From NCBI GenBank assembly GCA_003540955.1, contig DPMX01000177.1, positions 1 to 10,137 of the forward strand: DNA of 10,137 bases, given 5' to 3'. Below are positions 1-6,726 of this stretch, in pieces; positions within the stretch are counted from its first letter, which is position 1, and each line of letters starts with the position of its first letter. Source of the stretch: Gammaproteobacteria bacterium (GTDB lineage Bacteria; Pseudomonadota; Gammaproteobacteria; Ga0077536). Below the pieces are notes generated by a model. That model was given only the letters and a program-made list of their open reading frames with translations. It searched no databases and was not told where the DNA came from. Position numbers and translations under genes: made by a program.

Positions 1-10
1 CATATTATTT

Positions 11-805
11 TTAAGTCCCTGTGAAATTTGGCTTTCTTTTCTCTACGAACGCTGTCACGCCTTCGGCGAAATCGTCTCGTGCCGCGCAATCTGCGAATGT
101 TTCTCCTTCGAGTTGGAGTTGCGATTCCCACATGTTCTCAAGTGATCTATATAACAAGCGTTTGGTGTTGCCATACACATGGGTTGGTCCTTCGACTAGT
201 CGAAGGGCTAGCTTATTTGTTTCCTCTTTTAAGTTCGCGGACGGCACGACAAAATTAATCATGCCGATGTCCCGAGCTGTGTTGGCGCCGAAACGATCAC
301 CAAGTAATGCTATCTCCATGGCTTTTTTTATCCCGACTGCGCGCGGTAGATTAAATGACGCTGACCCGTCGGGCGTTGTACCTATATGTATGTATGCCAG
401 TGTGAAAAATGCATCGTCCGCCGCAATAATAAGATCGCAAGCGAGAGCCATACTTACTCCAGCACCAGCCGCCGCTCCCGCTACGCTTGCGATGATCGGT
501 TTTGACATCCGTCGCATGGTAAACATAATCGGGTGCAAGTCGTGGATGCGCTGAGTAAATGAGGCACGGATTTCTGCAGGAGGGTTGTCGATATCTTTGG
601 CCATTCGTTTGACGTCGCCCCCAGCCATGAAATGCTCGCCGGCCCCTCTCATTATAATGCAACGGATCGTATCGTCGTATTCGAGTTCCGCAAGAGCATC
701 GCGTAAGTCACGACGCATATCATTACTTAAAGCGTTTCGCGCCTCGGGACGGTTGAACGTTAGTGTCGCGATGCTGTTATTTTTTTCTATTAGCAAGTCT
801 GCCAT
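11..805 (-). CDS. Enoyl-CoA hydratase/isomerase (crotonase) family protein, PaaG-like
   Basis: A 264-residue protein of normal length for a soluble single-domain crotonase, which acts on acyl-CoA thioesters. The N-terminal beta hairpin ends in FNRPEARNALS (18-27). The oxyanion-hole segments are HFMAGGD (58-64) and AGAAAGAGVSMALACD (109-124), and the C-terminal tail is KRKPNFTG. The two glutamates used by classical hydratases are replaced, by Ser118 and by Tyr138. An aspartate in GTTPDGS (Asp146) resembles the loop aspartate of PaaG-type isomerases, so isomerisation or another crotonase reaction is likelier than hydration (inference). The ATG is well supported: AGGAG lies 6 bases upstream. It is downstream of the sulfotransferase-like gene on the same strand across 126 bases, so co-transcription is uncertain. 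The substrate cannot be told. Family is certain, activity is not. Confidence 0.93.
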   Translation of the reverse strand: MADLLIEKNNSIATLTFNRPEARNALSNDMRRDLRDALAELEYDDTIRCIIMRGAGEHFMAGGDVKRMAKDIDNPPAEIRASFTQRIHDLHPIMFTMRRMSKPIIASVAGAAAGAGVSMALACDLIIAADDAFFTLAYIHIGTTPDGSASFNLPRAVGIKKAMEIALLGDRFGANTARDIGMINFVVPSANLKEETNKLALRLVEGPTHVYGNTKRLLYRSLENMWESQLQLEGETFADCAARDDFAEGVTAFVEKRKPNFTGT

Positions 806-931
806 AGTTGACTCCTAAGAAGTTGCGGGTGGGGCAGTGACCAGGATACCGGAATTCCACGAGACGCCGTATGAGTTGGATTCATCGCAAATCACCCAAT
901 TAATATTAGTGGGAGTGTATTTCTTGGTTTT

Positions 932-1537
932 TTAAGCACCATTTTTTTGTCTCAAATTAAATTCAATTGAAGAGTTTGTGTGTGGAAAAGTCTGATGGGG
1001 AATAGGGACTCCTAGGAAATGGCAAAGTGGCTCCCAACCATCATTTACGTTGTAGGTTAGCAATCGATCAGAGTCTAAAGTGGATTGAGCATCGGCTATG
1101 TTTTTATTATACATGTCAATAGCATGTTTTTTATCATAGAGCACACCGCGGAAAACGCGTTTACGGATCAGTTCGACGGCGATGGAGCTACTGTCCGTTA
1201 TTGCAGAGATTGTGGGAAAGATGGTCTTGGTCATACTTTCGTACCAGCTTTCAGCGCTACGTACCGTAAGCAAGACTTTTGCTTCTGGATAATAATCGGC
1301 CAGTTCCCTCCAGTAGAAAGCCGAAGGCCAATCGACCGCAGCGCGGTATCCTGCGAACGCGGTATCCCAATCGCGGGACTCTGCGGCGGCAATTTTACGC
1401 CAAATAATACGTTGCATGTCATTGTTATTGACTTCAATCATATGGTGGCATGGTCCCAACCCGAGTATTTCTAGCGCGGTTTTCGCAGACATTGTGCCGG
1501 TTCGGCCAAAGCCTGCTCCGATAAGGGAAAGAGCCAT
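932..1537 (-). CDS. Small sulfotransferase-like protein (sulfotransferase family, P-loop fold)
   Basis: A 201-residue protein of the compact bacterial sulfotransferase type, which in known members moves sulfate from PAPS to a hydroxyl or amine. The start reads MALSLIGAGFGRTGTMS; GAGFGRTGT (7-15) is the loop that binds the 5'-phosphosulfate. A second motif, VLLTVRSAESWYESM (88-102), carries the Arg/Ser pair that contacts the PAPS 3'-phosphate. The C-terminal part contains the LTYNVNDGWEPLCHFLG segment usual in this group. I chose the ATG at 1535-1537 because the family begins directly with this strand and AAGG lies about 8 bases upstream; an extension to a TTG at 1561 has no such support. Members of this subfamily are often annotated as sulfotransferases without biochemical proof. 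The acceptor is unknown. It is divergent from the methyltransferase gene, with a very short shared upstream region. Confidence 0.85.
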   Translation of the reverse strand: MALSLIGAGFGRTGTMSAKTALEILGLGPCHHMIEVNNNDMQRIIWRKIAAAESRDWDTAFAGYRAAVDWPSAFYWRELADYYPEAKVLLTVRSAESWYESMTKTIFPTISAITDSSSIAVELIRKRVFRGVLYDKKHAIDMYNKNIADAQSTLDSDRLLTYNVNDGWEPLCHFLGVPIPHQTFPHTNSSIEFNLRQKNGA

Positions 1538-1563
1538 AGAATGAGACCTTATTTCGATCAAAT

Positions 1564-1571
1564 AGTATATT
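1564..1571. promoter_or_regulatory. Overlapping divergent -10 hexamers (weak)
   Basis: The eight bases AGTATATT hold a TATATT hexamer on the plus strand (1566-1571) and a TATACT hexamer on the minus strand (1564-1569). Each matches the sigma70 -10 consensus at five of six positions. Transcription would begin near 1578 toward the methyltransferase and near 1557 toward the sulfotransferase-like gene. No good -35 hexamer is present on either side, so the call rests on the -10 elements and on the fact that both genes need a promoter in this short region. Confidence 0.3.
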
Positions 1572-1578
1572 AGTTACT

Positions 1579-2253
1579 GTGGAGTATGACGTATTGAACT
1601 TTAGAGAAAAATCGCGTGCAAGCTTAGTGCCTAAATCGAAACCACCACTGGATCAAATTTCTAAGAGGACTATCGGTCACTATGAAGTGCAGGCCGATTC
1701 GTTTTGGCGTGGAACACGCGACCACGATGTCAGTCAAAATATCGATGCGTTGCTAGAGCATATAAAGGGTTCCGAGCCATTTGATATTCTTGACCTTGGG
1801 TGCGGGCCAGGGCGAGATCTTAAAACCTTTGTCGAGCGTGGGCACAGCGCGATCGGTCTAGATGGCGCGCCAAGATTTGTCGAGATGGCAAGAGAGTATA
1901 GTGGCTGCGAGGTATGGTTGCAGGATATTTTGGCACTCGACTTGCCAGTCTCAAGGTTTGATGGAATTTTTGCCAATGCCGTTTTGTTTCATGTGCCTGG
2001 TGTCGCTCTCCCGGAGGTACTAGACGAGCTTTATATGAGTTTAAAACCAGGTGGTGTTTTGTTTACCTCCAATCCACGTGGCCATAATGAAGAAGGCTGG
2101 AGCGGGGAGCGCTACGGTGCTTATCGTGACTTGGTTCAATGGCGAACTTATATGGATATGGCGGCGTTCGTCGAGTTAACACATTATTATCGGCCTAAGG
2201 GTGTACCGCGGGCACAGCAGCCGTGGCTTGCCAGCGTGTGGCGAAAAATATAG
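1579..2253 (+). CDS. Class I SAM-dependent methyltransferase
   Basis: A cytosolic Rossmann-fold methyltransferase of up to 224 residues. Motif I is ILDLGCGPGRD (70-80), binding the methionine part of SAM. The second strand ends at GLDGAPRF (93-100), with Asp95 placed to bind the ribose, and Asp116 in WLQDILAL sits at the usual adenine contact. LKPGGVLFTSNPRG (155-168) is the common post-motif strand, and the C-terminus HYYRPKGVPRAQQPWLASVW is characteristic of one compact proteobacterial group. The acceptor is unknown. The start is uncertain. The longest frame opens with GTG at 1579 without a Shine-Dalgarno; a TTG at 1594 has GGAG (1581-1584) nine bases upstream and may be the true start, giving 219 residues. 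The first 30 residues are not part of the fold. The RRM gene follows on the same strand after 80 bases. Confidence 0.9.
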   Translation: MEYDVLNFREKSRASLVPKSKPPLDQISKRTIGHYEVQADSFWRGTRDHDVSQNIDALLEHIKGSEPFDILDLGCGPGRDLKTFVERGHSAIGLDGAPRFVEMAREYSGCEVWLQDILALDLPVSRFDGIFANAVLFHVPGVALPEVLDELYMSLKPGGVLFTSNPRGHNEEGWSGERYGAYRDLVQWRTYMDMAAFVELTHYYRPKGVPRAQQPWLASVWRKI

Positions 2254-2333
2254 GACATGAAAGCTTTGACGCAATCGGGTTGTTTAAGGCGTTGAAAACG
2301 CGCCTCATTTTCTAGTGATTTATCTTGAGTACA

Positions 2334-2615
2334 ATGAAATTACTGGTACGTAACCTCTCTCGCAGTACTACCGAACAAGAAATCCGTGTGTTATTCGAAA
2401 AATACGGCGCGGTGCAGTCGTGCACCCTCGTGATGGATAAAGAGACGGGGCACTCTAAAGGTTTTGGCTTCGTTGAGATCCCAAAACCTGGCGATGCTAA
2501 GGCCGCGATGAAAATGCTGAACGGCATTAGGGTCGCTGGCAACAAAATACGGGTCAAAAAAGCCGAGCCGAAATCGAGTGTAAAAACCCAGTCACGACCA
2601 GATATTATCGAGTGA
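2334..2615 (+). CDS. Small single-domain RRM RNA-binding protein
   Basis: A 93-residue protein made almost entirely of one RNA recognition motif, the fold of small bacterial Rbp-type proteins that bind single-stranded RNA. RNP2 is LLVRNL (3-8) and RNP1 is KGFGFVEI (42-49), in beta-alpha-beta-beta-alpha-beta order. The two RNP1 phenylalanines that stack on bases are present (Phe44, Phe46). The aromatic usual at RNP2 position 2 is Leu4, and RNP1 ends in Ile rather than an aromatic. The tail from residue 74 is basic and then disordered (VKKAEPKSSVKTQSRPD), which may add RNA affinity. I chose the ATG at 2334 because RNP2 starts right after it; an in-frame TTG lies at 2325. The Shine-Dalgarno is weak. 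In other bacteria such genes often respond to cold, but no thermosensor leader is evident here. Confidence 0.93.
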   Translation: MKLLVRNLSRSTTEQEIRVLFEKYGAVQSCTLVMDKETGHSKGFGFVEIPKPGDAKAAMKMLNGIRVAGNKIRVKKAEPKSSVKTQSRPDIIE

Positions 2616-2742
2616 GTCTAGATATTATTAATAAGATTCGAGCTTTCGCAAAGAAATATCATTTGTTCGAAAAATTCGCTTAAGGCTGAAATTCATAAGT
2701 CAAAATCGTGAAAGGAATGATTTACCAATTTTCTTTGACAGG

Positions 2743-2762
2743 TTTGTCCATGCTGTGACAAA
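2743..2762. repeat. Small inverted repeat in the 2616-2836 gap
   Basis: TTTGTC (2743-2748) and GACAAA (2757-2762) are perfect 6-base arms around an 8-base loop. TTGACA (2735-2740) lies just before. The 221-base gap between the convergent RRM and crotonase genes holds no supported gene and no hairpin followed by a U-run. This element is too short and too far from either stop to be called a terminator. Confidence 0.2.
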
Positions 2763-2836
2763 TGATATAACTTGTGGAATCTCGGGACTCGTGCTTTTAG
2801 TGTAAGTAACGGCAAGCGCGGTGTTGTTTTTATAAT

Positions 2837-3628
2837 TCATCTACCTGTAAACACAGGCTCTCGCCGTTCGGCCGCAGCTTTGATTCCTTCCTTCCAATCC
2901 ATGCTCATACGTAAAACGTTTTGTTCGATGAGCTCGTGTTCCGTTTGTCGCGCAACCTTTTCCGCGAGTCCAAGCCGCAGTGTAGTCCGGGTTGATCGCA
3001 CCGCTAGTGGTGCACAACCGGCGATTTCCTTCGCTACATTAACTGCCGCCTCACGAACGTTTTCACGTGGAACGCAAGCATCAGCCAGACCCCACGCATG
3101 GGCTTGCTCACCATTTAGCCTGCGGGATGTTAGACACATTAGACTCGCTCGTTGTTTGCCGATCAGCTCTGGTAGAGTCACGGTAAGGCCGAACCCGGGA
3201 TGAAACCCGAGCTTGGTGAAGTTGGCACTAAAGCGGGCTTCCGGGCAAGCTACTCGGAAGTCGGCTGATGCGGCTAGTCCGAGCCCACCGCCAATGGCTG
3301 CCCCCTGAACAGCTGCAATTGTCGGTTTTCGGCAGCGAAATAGACGCACCGCTTCATTATAAAGTGAATTTGACAATTTACCTTGTGAATTGTCTTTCAC
3401 ATTTCCGGCCTCACCAGCACCGAAGTTAGCACCTGCGCAAAAGTTTTTCCCTTGTGCGCATAATACAATCGCGCGACAACTTTCTAGAGTATCAAGGGCC
3501 TCATAGACGTCTGCAATTTGGTTAATTAGATCGACGTCGAAAAAATTGTGGGGAGGTCGTTGGATTTCGACTATTGCGACATAGTTTTCGATCTTGACGC
3601 TGAGATCTTGCTTATCGAGCATGGACAT
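2837..3628 (-). CDS. Enoyl-CoA hydratase/isomerase (crotonase) family protein lacking the hydratase glutamates
   Basis: A 263-residue single-domain crotonase expected to bind acyl-CoA. The first oxyanion-hole segment is KNFCAGANFGAG (61-72) and the second is VQGAAIGGGLGLAASADFR (107-125). The C-terminal helix ends in AERREPVFTGR, typical of the family. Aligned by eye with rat hydratase, the two catalytic glutamates (144 and 164) fall at Gly117 and Phe137. Ordinary water addition is therefore unlikely, and an isomerase, lyase or dehalogenase-like chemistry is possible (inference). Asn29 and Phe30 replace the usual NALN-type segment: the text reads PPHNFFDVDL. The ATG is the first in frame; its Shine-Dalgarno is weak (GAG about 7 bases before). 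It lies 43 bases after the zinc dehydrogenase gene on the same strand, so the two are probably co-transcribed. Confidence 0.93.
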   Translation of the reverse strand: MSMLDKQDLSVKIENYVAIVEIQRPPHNFFDVDLINQIADVYEALDTLESCRAIVLCAQGKNFCAGANFGAGEAGNVKDNSQGKLSNSLYNEAVRLFRCRKPTIAAVQGAAIGGGLGLAASADFRVACPEARFSANFTKLGFHPGFGLTVTLPELIGKQRASLMCLTSRRLNGEQAHAWGLADACVPRENVREAAVNVAKEIAGCAPLAVRSTRTTLRLGLAEKVARQTEHELIEQNVLRMSMDWKEGIKAAAERREPVFTGR

Positions 3629-3671
3629 AATGTGTCTCGTATCAGATTAGTTGTTGTAACTTTAGAGGGGG

Positions 3672-4763
3672 TCAATCGAACATCAGCACAGTGCGGGTGA
3701 CCTCGCCACTTTCCATCGCTGTGAATGCTTCATCGATTCGCTCAAGCGGTTCGTGTTGGCTGACCATAGCATCGAGGTCAAGGCGCCCTTGGCGATAAAG
3801 TTCTAGATAATGAGGTGCGTCGATCGTGAATCGATTAGAGCCCATCATGCAACCAAGGATGCGTTTTTCTAAAAAGAAATGGCCAGCGTTTACAGAGATC
3901 ATTTCACCGATTGGGATAGCACCGACGAGAATCGCAGTACCATGTGGTGCTAGGCAATAGAACGCTTGTTCCAATAAATGAGGTACGCCGACAACTTCAA
4001 ACGCGAAATCCGCACCGCCGCCCGTCATTTTACGGATCGCTTTAACCGGGTCAACGCTAGTGGAGTTAATCACGTTAGTCGCGCCGAAGATTTCGGCATT
4101 TTTGAGTTTATCATCCAACACATCAATGGCGATGATCTGTCGTGCGCCGGCGATGCGAGCACCCTGCATCACTGAGGTGCCAACACCACCGGCTCCGAAT
4201 ACGGCAACCGTCGATCCAGGTGTCACTTGAGCCGTATTCAGGGCTGCACCAACGCCTGTCGTCACCGCGCAGCCGACTAATGCGGCGCGGTCCAAAGGAA
4301 TATCCTTATCGATGCTAACGACTGCACGATGGTGCAGTAGCATTGCCTCTGCGAACCCACCGAGATCTGCAAATTGATGGATAGTTTCTCCGCCGAGAGT
4401 GATCCTTGGAGTTTCATGTTCGCCACGTAGGCAAGCGCCGCGGTCTACGCACAAATGTGGCCGCCCCTGTATGCATTGCGTACAATTACCACAGAACATC
4501 GAGGTACACGCAATTACATGATCGCCGACGGAGACATTGCGCACGCGATCACCAACAGCTAGCACAACGCCAGCCGGCTCGTGCCCGAGGATCGTCGGTG
4601 GTTTCGACGGTATCGCCCCGTGTAACGCATGTAGGTCACTGTGGCAAACCCCACAAGCTATTGTTTTGACCAGGACTTCATCCGGACTTGGGTCCGCTAG
4701 GTCGACGTTTTCGATGGTAAGCGGTTTGTTGGTTTCTCGGTGTATAGCGGCCTTAACTATCAT
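3672..4763 (-). CDS. Zinc-dependent alcohol dehydrogenase (MDR superfamily)
   Basis: A 363-residue cytosolic medium-chain dehydrogenase that oxidises an alcohol or reduces an aldehyde with a nicotinamide cofactor. Catalytic-zinc ligands are Cys40 (GVCHSDLH), His61-Glu62 (GHEPAG) and Cys165 (GCAVTTGVGAA). The structural-zinc cluster is Cys91, Cys94, Cys97 and Cys105. The Rossmann loop is GAGGVG (190-195), and Asp214 at the end of the next strand (IAIDVLDDK) points to NAD rather than NADP. Length and the GCAVTTG segment resemble class III-like and mycothiol/NDMA-associated dehydrogenases, so the substrate could be a long alcohol or a thiol adduct. The start is firm: AGGAGG lies 5 bases before the ATG. 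It lies 144 bases downstream of the CoA-transferase gene and 43 bases upstream of a crotonase gene, all on one strand. The 144-base gap holds a lone TATAGT on the minus strand (4876-4881) but no fitting -35. Confidence 0.95.
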   Translation of the reverse strand: MIVKAAIHRETNKPLTIENVDLADPSPDEVLVKTIACGVCHSDLHALHGAIPSKPPTILGHEPAGVVLAVGDRVRNVSVGDHVIACTSMFCGNCTQCIQGRPHLCVDRGACLRGEHETPRITLGGETIHQFADLGGFAEAMLLHHRAVVSIDKDIPLDRAALVGCAVTTGVGAALNTAQVTPGSTVAVFGAGGVGTSVMQGARIAGARQIIAIDVLDDKLKNAEIFGATNVINSTSVDPVKAIRKMTGGGADFAFEVVGVPHLLEQAFYCLAPHGTAILVGAIPIGEMISVNAGHFFLEKRILGCMMGSNRFTIDAPHYLELYRQGRLDLDAMVSQHEPLERIDEAFTAMESGEVTRTVLMFD

Positions 4764-4907
4764 GCTAGCCTCCTAAAAAATCGAATTTAAAATAATCCTG
4801 CTCGTTAGGTCTGGTCACTACAAATTCGATCGAAAAGAGCACCTAGGCCGAACAAAAGAGGTAAGGGACCGGACCACTATACTTGTTTCTACGGCAGTCT
4901 TGACGAT

Positions 4908-6146
4908 CTACACGACTCCGCGTTGGCGAAGTCCCTCCAATTCGGTTTCATCGATACCAGCGAGGGAACGATAAACCGCTGCGTTGTGTTCTCCTAGCGT
5001 TGGCGCCGCTTGATCGAAATTCAGGGGGTTTTCCGTAAAACGGATTGGTATACCGAGACCAAAGGCGTTAGGGATAACCTCTCCCGTCGGCAACTCAAGT
5101 TCAGGAAACATATTGCGCGCACGAAGTTGAGCGCTTCCTATTACTTCGTCCAGACTTAGAACTGGGCCGCAAACGACCTTGTGCCGTTGTAAAATCTCGA
5201 CAACGGTATCGCGTTTTTGTGTACTTACCCAATCGGCGACCAAAGTCTCTACCGTTTCGAGATTCTCGCGACGTTCGATAACGTGGGTGAAACGCGTATC
5301 GTCGATCAAATCGTTTCGGCCCATTGCCTGTAACAAGGCGTGCCAGTCTTTATCCGTTATACAAGCTAGGGATACGTGCCCATCGATCGCCGCGAAGGTA
5401 TTAAATGGGACGCCTCCCGGATGGCGATTTTCTAATGGAAACTTCATCATATCGCCTTGATAAAACTCGATTACTTCGGGTAGTAGGAAAGCGAGAACAT
5501 CTAACATTGCAACGTCTACCCAATCGCCTTTACCGGTAATGCCCCGGCGCAGCAGCGCAGAGAGAATCCCTATCACTCCCACCAGTGGTGTTACCGTATC
5601 GGCGATAGCCGCTCCACAACGGATCGGTGTTTTGTCAGGAAAGCCGGTTATTGCCATGATCCCGCCCATCGCTTGTCCGATCGGGTCGTAAGCACGCCAA
5701 TCCCGCATTGGTCCATTTTGACCAAAGCCAGACATAGAACACACAATAATTTTTTCATTTATTTGTTTTAACCTATCGTAGCCGCATCCGATTTCCGCAA
5801 GTATTCCCGGTGAATAGTTCTCGACTACAATATCAACATTTGCGCACATACTGCGGAGTAATGATTGACCTTCTTCTGAATGCAGGTTCAGCGTAATACT
5901 CTTTTTATTTCGCGCACGATGGATAAGCCCAAGTCCGATGTCATCTGGAGACTGGGGGTGTTCGGACACCCCTTTCGGACCAGCAAACGGTGCGCGATTA
6001 CGATATATATCGCCTCGTTCGGGTGGTTCAATCTTAATTACTTCGGCACCGAGTCCAGCCAATAGCATGGTGCAGTACGGTCCGGCGAGGTAACGAGTCA
6101 AATCCAGAACGCGTACTCCTTCGAGTGGTTTGGGTGTGGTTTTCAT
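4908..6146 (-). CDS. Class III CoA-transferase (CaiB/BaiF family)
   Basis: A 412-residue enzyme of normal length for formyl-CoA transferase relatives, which move CoA between carboxylic acids as an interlocked dimer. The N-terminal signature RVLDLTRYLAGPYCTMLLAG is at 12-31, followed by GAEVIKIEPP. NKKSITLNL and VVENYSPGILAEIG are further family blocks. The expected catalytic aspartate is Asp183 in GAAIADTVTP, aligning by eye with Asp169 of formyl-CoA transferase. The C-terminus carries PTLGEHNAAVYRSL. I chose the ATG at 6144-6146 because the fold begins shortly after it and GAGGT lies 10 bases upstream; a GTG at 6197 would add 17 residues with no support. It is the first gene of a run with the dehydrogenase and a crotonase, which fits activation of an acid made by alcohol/aldehyde oxidation. 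Acid and donor are unknown. Confidence 0.95.
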   Translation of the reverse strand: MKTTPKPLEGVRVLDLTRYLAGPYCTMLLAGLGAEVIKIEPPERGDIYRNRAPFAGPKGVSEHPQSPDDIGLGLIHRARNKKSITLNLHSEEGQSLLRSMCANVDIVVENYSPGILAEIGCGYDRLKQINEKIIVCSMSGFGQNGPMRDWRAYDPIGQAMGGIMAITGFPDKTPIRCGAAIADTVTPLVGVIGILSALLRRGITGKGDWVDVAMLDVLAFLLPEVIEFYQGDMMKFPLENRHPGGVPFNTFAAIDGHVSLACITDKDWHALLQAMGRNDLIDDTRFTHVIERRENLETVETLVADWVSTQKRDTVVEILQRHKVVCGPVLSLDEVIGSAQLRARNMFPELELPTGEVIPNAFGLGIPIRFTENPLNFDQAAPTLGEHNAAVYRSLAGIDETELEGLRQRGVV

Positions 6147-6177
6147 ATAATCGACGACCTCGAATATTAGTTGTTTA

Positions 6178-6191
6178 TCAGTTCTGTCAAC
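6178..6191. repeat. 14-base direct repeat, copy 1
   Basis: TCAGTTCTGTCAAC occurs here and again, base for base, at 6713-6726. This copy lies between the divergent CoA-transferase and cysteine-rich genes, 137 bases before the latter's ATG. Read on the minus strand it contains a perfect TTGACA (6185-6190), with AATATT (6163-6168) sixteen bases beyond. That could be a CoA-transferase promoter, but the predicted transcript start would fall inside the Shine-Dalgarno. Confidence 0.5.
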
Positions 6192-6205
6192 GTTCACACT
6201 CTAAT

Positions 6206-6235
6206 CTGACACCTGTTGCGTTAGCGCAATATGAT
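6206..6235 (+). promoter_or_regulatory. Sigma70-type promoter of the cysteine-rich protein gene
   Basis: CTGACA (6206-6211) matches the -35 consensus at five of six positions. TATGAT (6230-6235) matches the -10 consensus at five of six, and the spacer is 18 bases. Transcription would start near 6242, leaving a leader of about 73 bases before the ATG at 6315. This is the best promoter match I found in the window. The spacer contains the inverted repeat listed next. Confidence 0.55.
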
Positions 6236-6256
6236 CACACAGAATTAGCAACGCAA
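6216..6256. promoter_or_regulatory. Inverted repeat TTGCG-N4-CGCAA with a third half-site: possible operator
   Basis: TTGCG (6216-6220) and CGCAA (6225-6229) are perfect 5-base arms around TTAG, filling the promoter spacer up to the -10 box. AACGCAA (6250-6256) is a further copy in the second orientation; it pairs over seven bases with TTGCGTT (6216-6222). A repressor bound here would cover the promoter. The outer arm lies in the predicted transcript, but the inner one does not, so a DNA-bound protein is likelier than an RNA hairpin. No regulator gene is adjacent, so the binding factor is unknown. Confidence 0.4.
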
Positions 6257-6314
6257 TTTTCTACATCCAAGGGCCCGATCGAGAGCGCAACAAAGGAACG
6301 GGGAGCTTATCTAG

Positions 6315-6686
6315 ATGCTAAAGAAATTGATATTTTTTAGTGCGTTTTTTGGGCCATTTATACTGGCTGGTATGCTGTATTTTTCGATGGATAGTGGCGC
6401 GGATCGCTGCAATAAATATTTTGATCAGATGACAATAAATATTAATCAATCAGGTGCTTGTGAAATTGACGCGGACTGCAAAAGTATCAAGCTTAACCAT
6501 CCGAGTTATGGTTGCGAAGATGCAATAGTGAACTCGCGCGCCAAGGGGACGTTAGATTTAATGAACAAAACAGTGACGGAACATGGCTGTAGATTGCATT
6601 TGAAGACCGCGACATGCGTGCCCTCATCTACACAGGAGAAAATTATCCGGTGTGTCGAAAACCAATGTACTTGGTTTAGCGAATAA
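6315..6686 (+). CDS. Small exported or membrane-anchored protein with eight cysteines
   Basis: A 123-residue protein I do not recognise by name. It opens with MLKK and a hydrophobic stretch over about 5-24 (LIFFSAFFGPFILAGMLYF), a signal peptide or single membrane anchor. There is no lipobox cysteine directly after it. The rest is polar and holds cysteines at 32, 49, 55, 67, 92, 101, 113 and 118; the even number in an exported domain suggests four disulfides. Two patterns stand out: CEIDADCKSI (49-58), followed by GCEDAIVN (66-73), and the closing CVENQC (113-118). Similar C-x-x-D-x-D-C spacing occurs in uncharacterised secreted bacterial proteins. The start is well supported: GGGGAG ends about 9-10 bases before the ATG. 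It is divergent from the CoA-transferase, and the VOC gene follows after 155 bases on the same strand. No function is proposed. Confidence 0.8.
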   Translation: MLKKLIFFSAFFGPFILAGMLYFSMDSGADRCNKYFDQMTININQSGACEIDADCKSIKLNHPSYGCEDAIVNSRAKGTLDLMNKTVTEHGCRLHLKTATCVPSSTQEKIIRCVENQCTWFSE

Positions 6687-6712
6687 GCTGGGTAATGTAA
6701 CTTTGATTACTG

Positions 6713-6726
6713 TCAGTTCTGTCAAC
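6713..6726. repeat. 14-base direct repeat, copy 2
   Basis: This is the second exact copy of TCAGTTCTGTCAAC, 535 bases after the first. It lies in the 155-base gap after the cysteine-rich gene, 129 bases before the ATG of the VOC gene, a distance close to the 137 bases seen at copy 1. Its last base also opens the inverted repeat CCTACG (6726-6731) / CGTAGG (6750-6755). Confidence 0.5.

Noticed and set aside
1586..1588. ATG as the start of the methyltransferase
   Set aside because: It is in another frame and meets a stop codon after two more codons.
2616..2836. Possible terminators or a small RNA in the gap after the RRM gene, including GATATT (2621-2626) with AATATC (2655-2660) enclosing CTTT-CGC-AAAG
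   Set aside because: The stems are short and AT-rich, no U-run follows, and no promoter with two good hexamers was found, so neither a terminator nor a non-coding RNA is supported.
4764..4907. Promoter for the zinc dehydrogenase in the 144-base gap
   Set aside because: A TATAGT is present on the minus strand at 4876-4881, but nothing at the correct distance resembles a -35 hexamer.
6163..6190. TTGACA-N16-AATATT on the minus strand as the CoA-transferase promoter
   Set aside because: The predicted transcript start would fall within the GAGGT ribosome-binding site about 10 bases before the ATG, so I did not call it a promoter.
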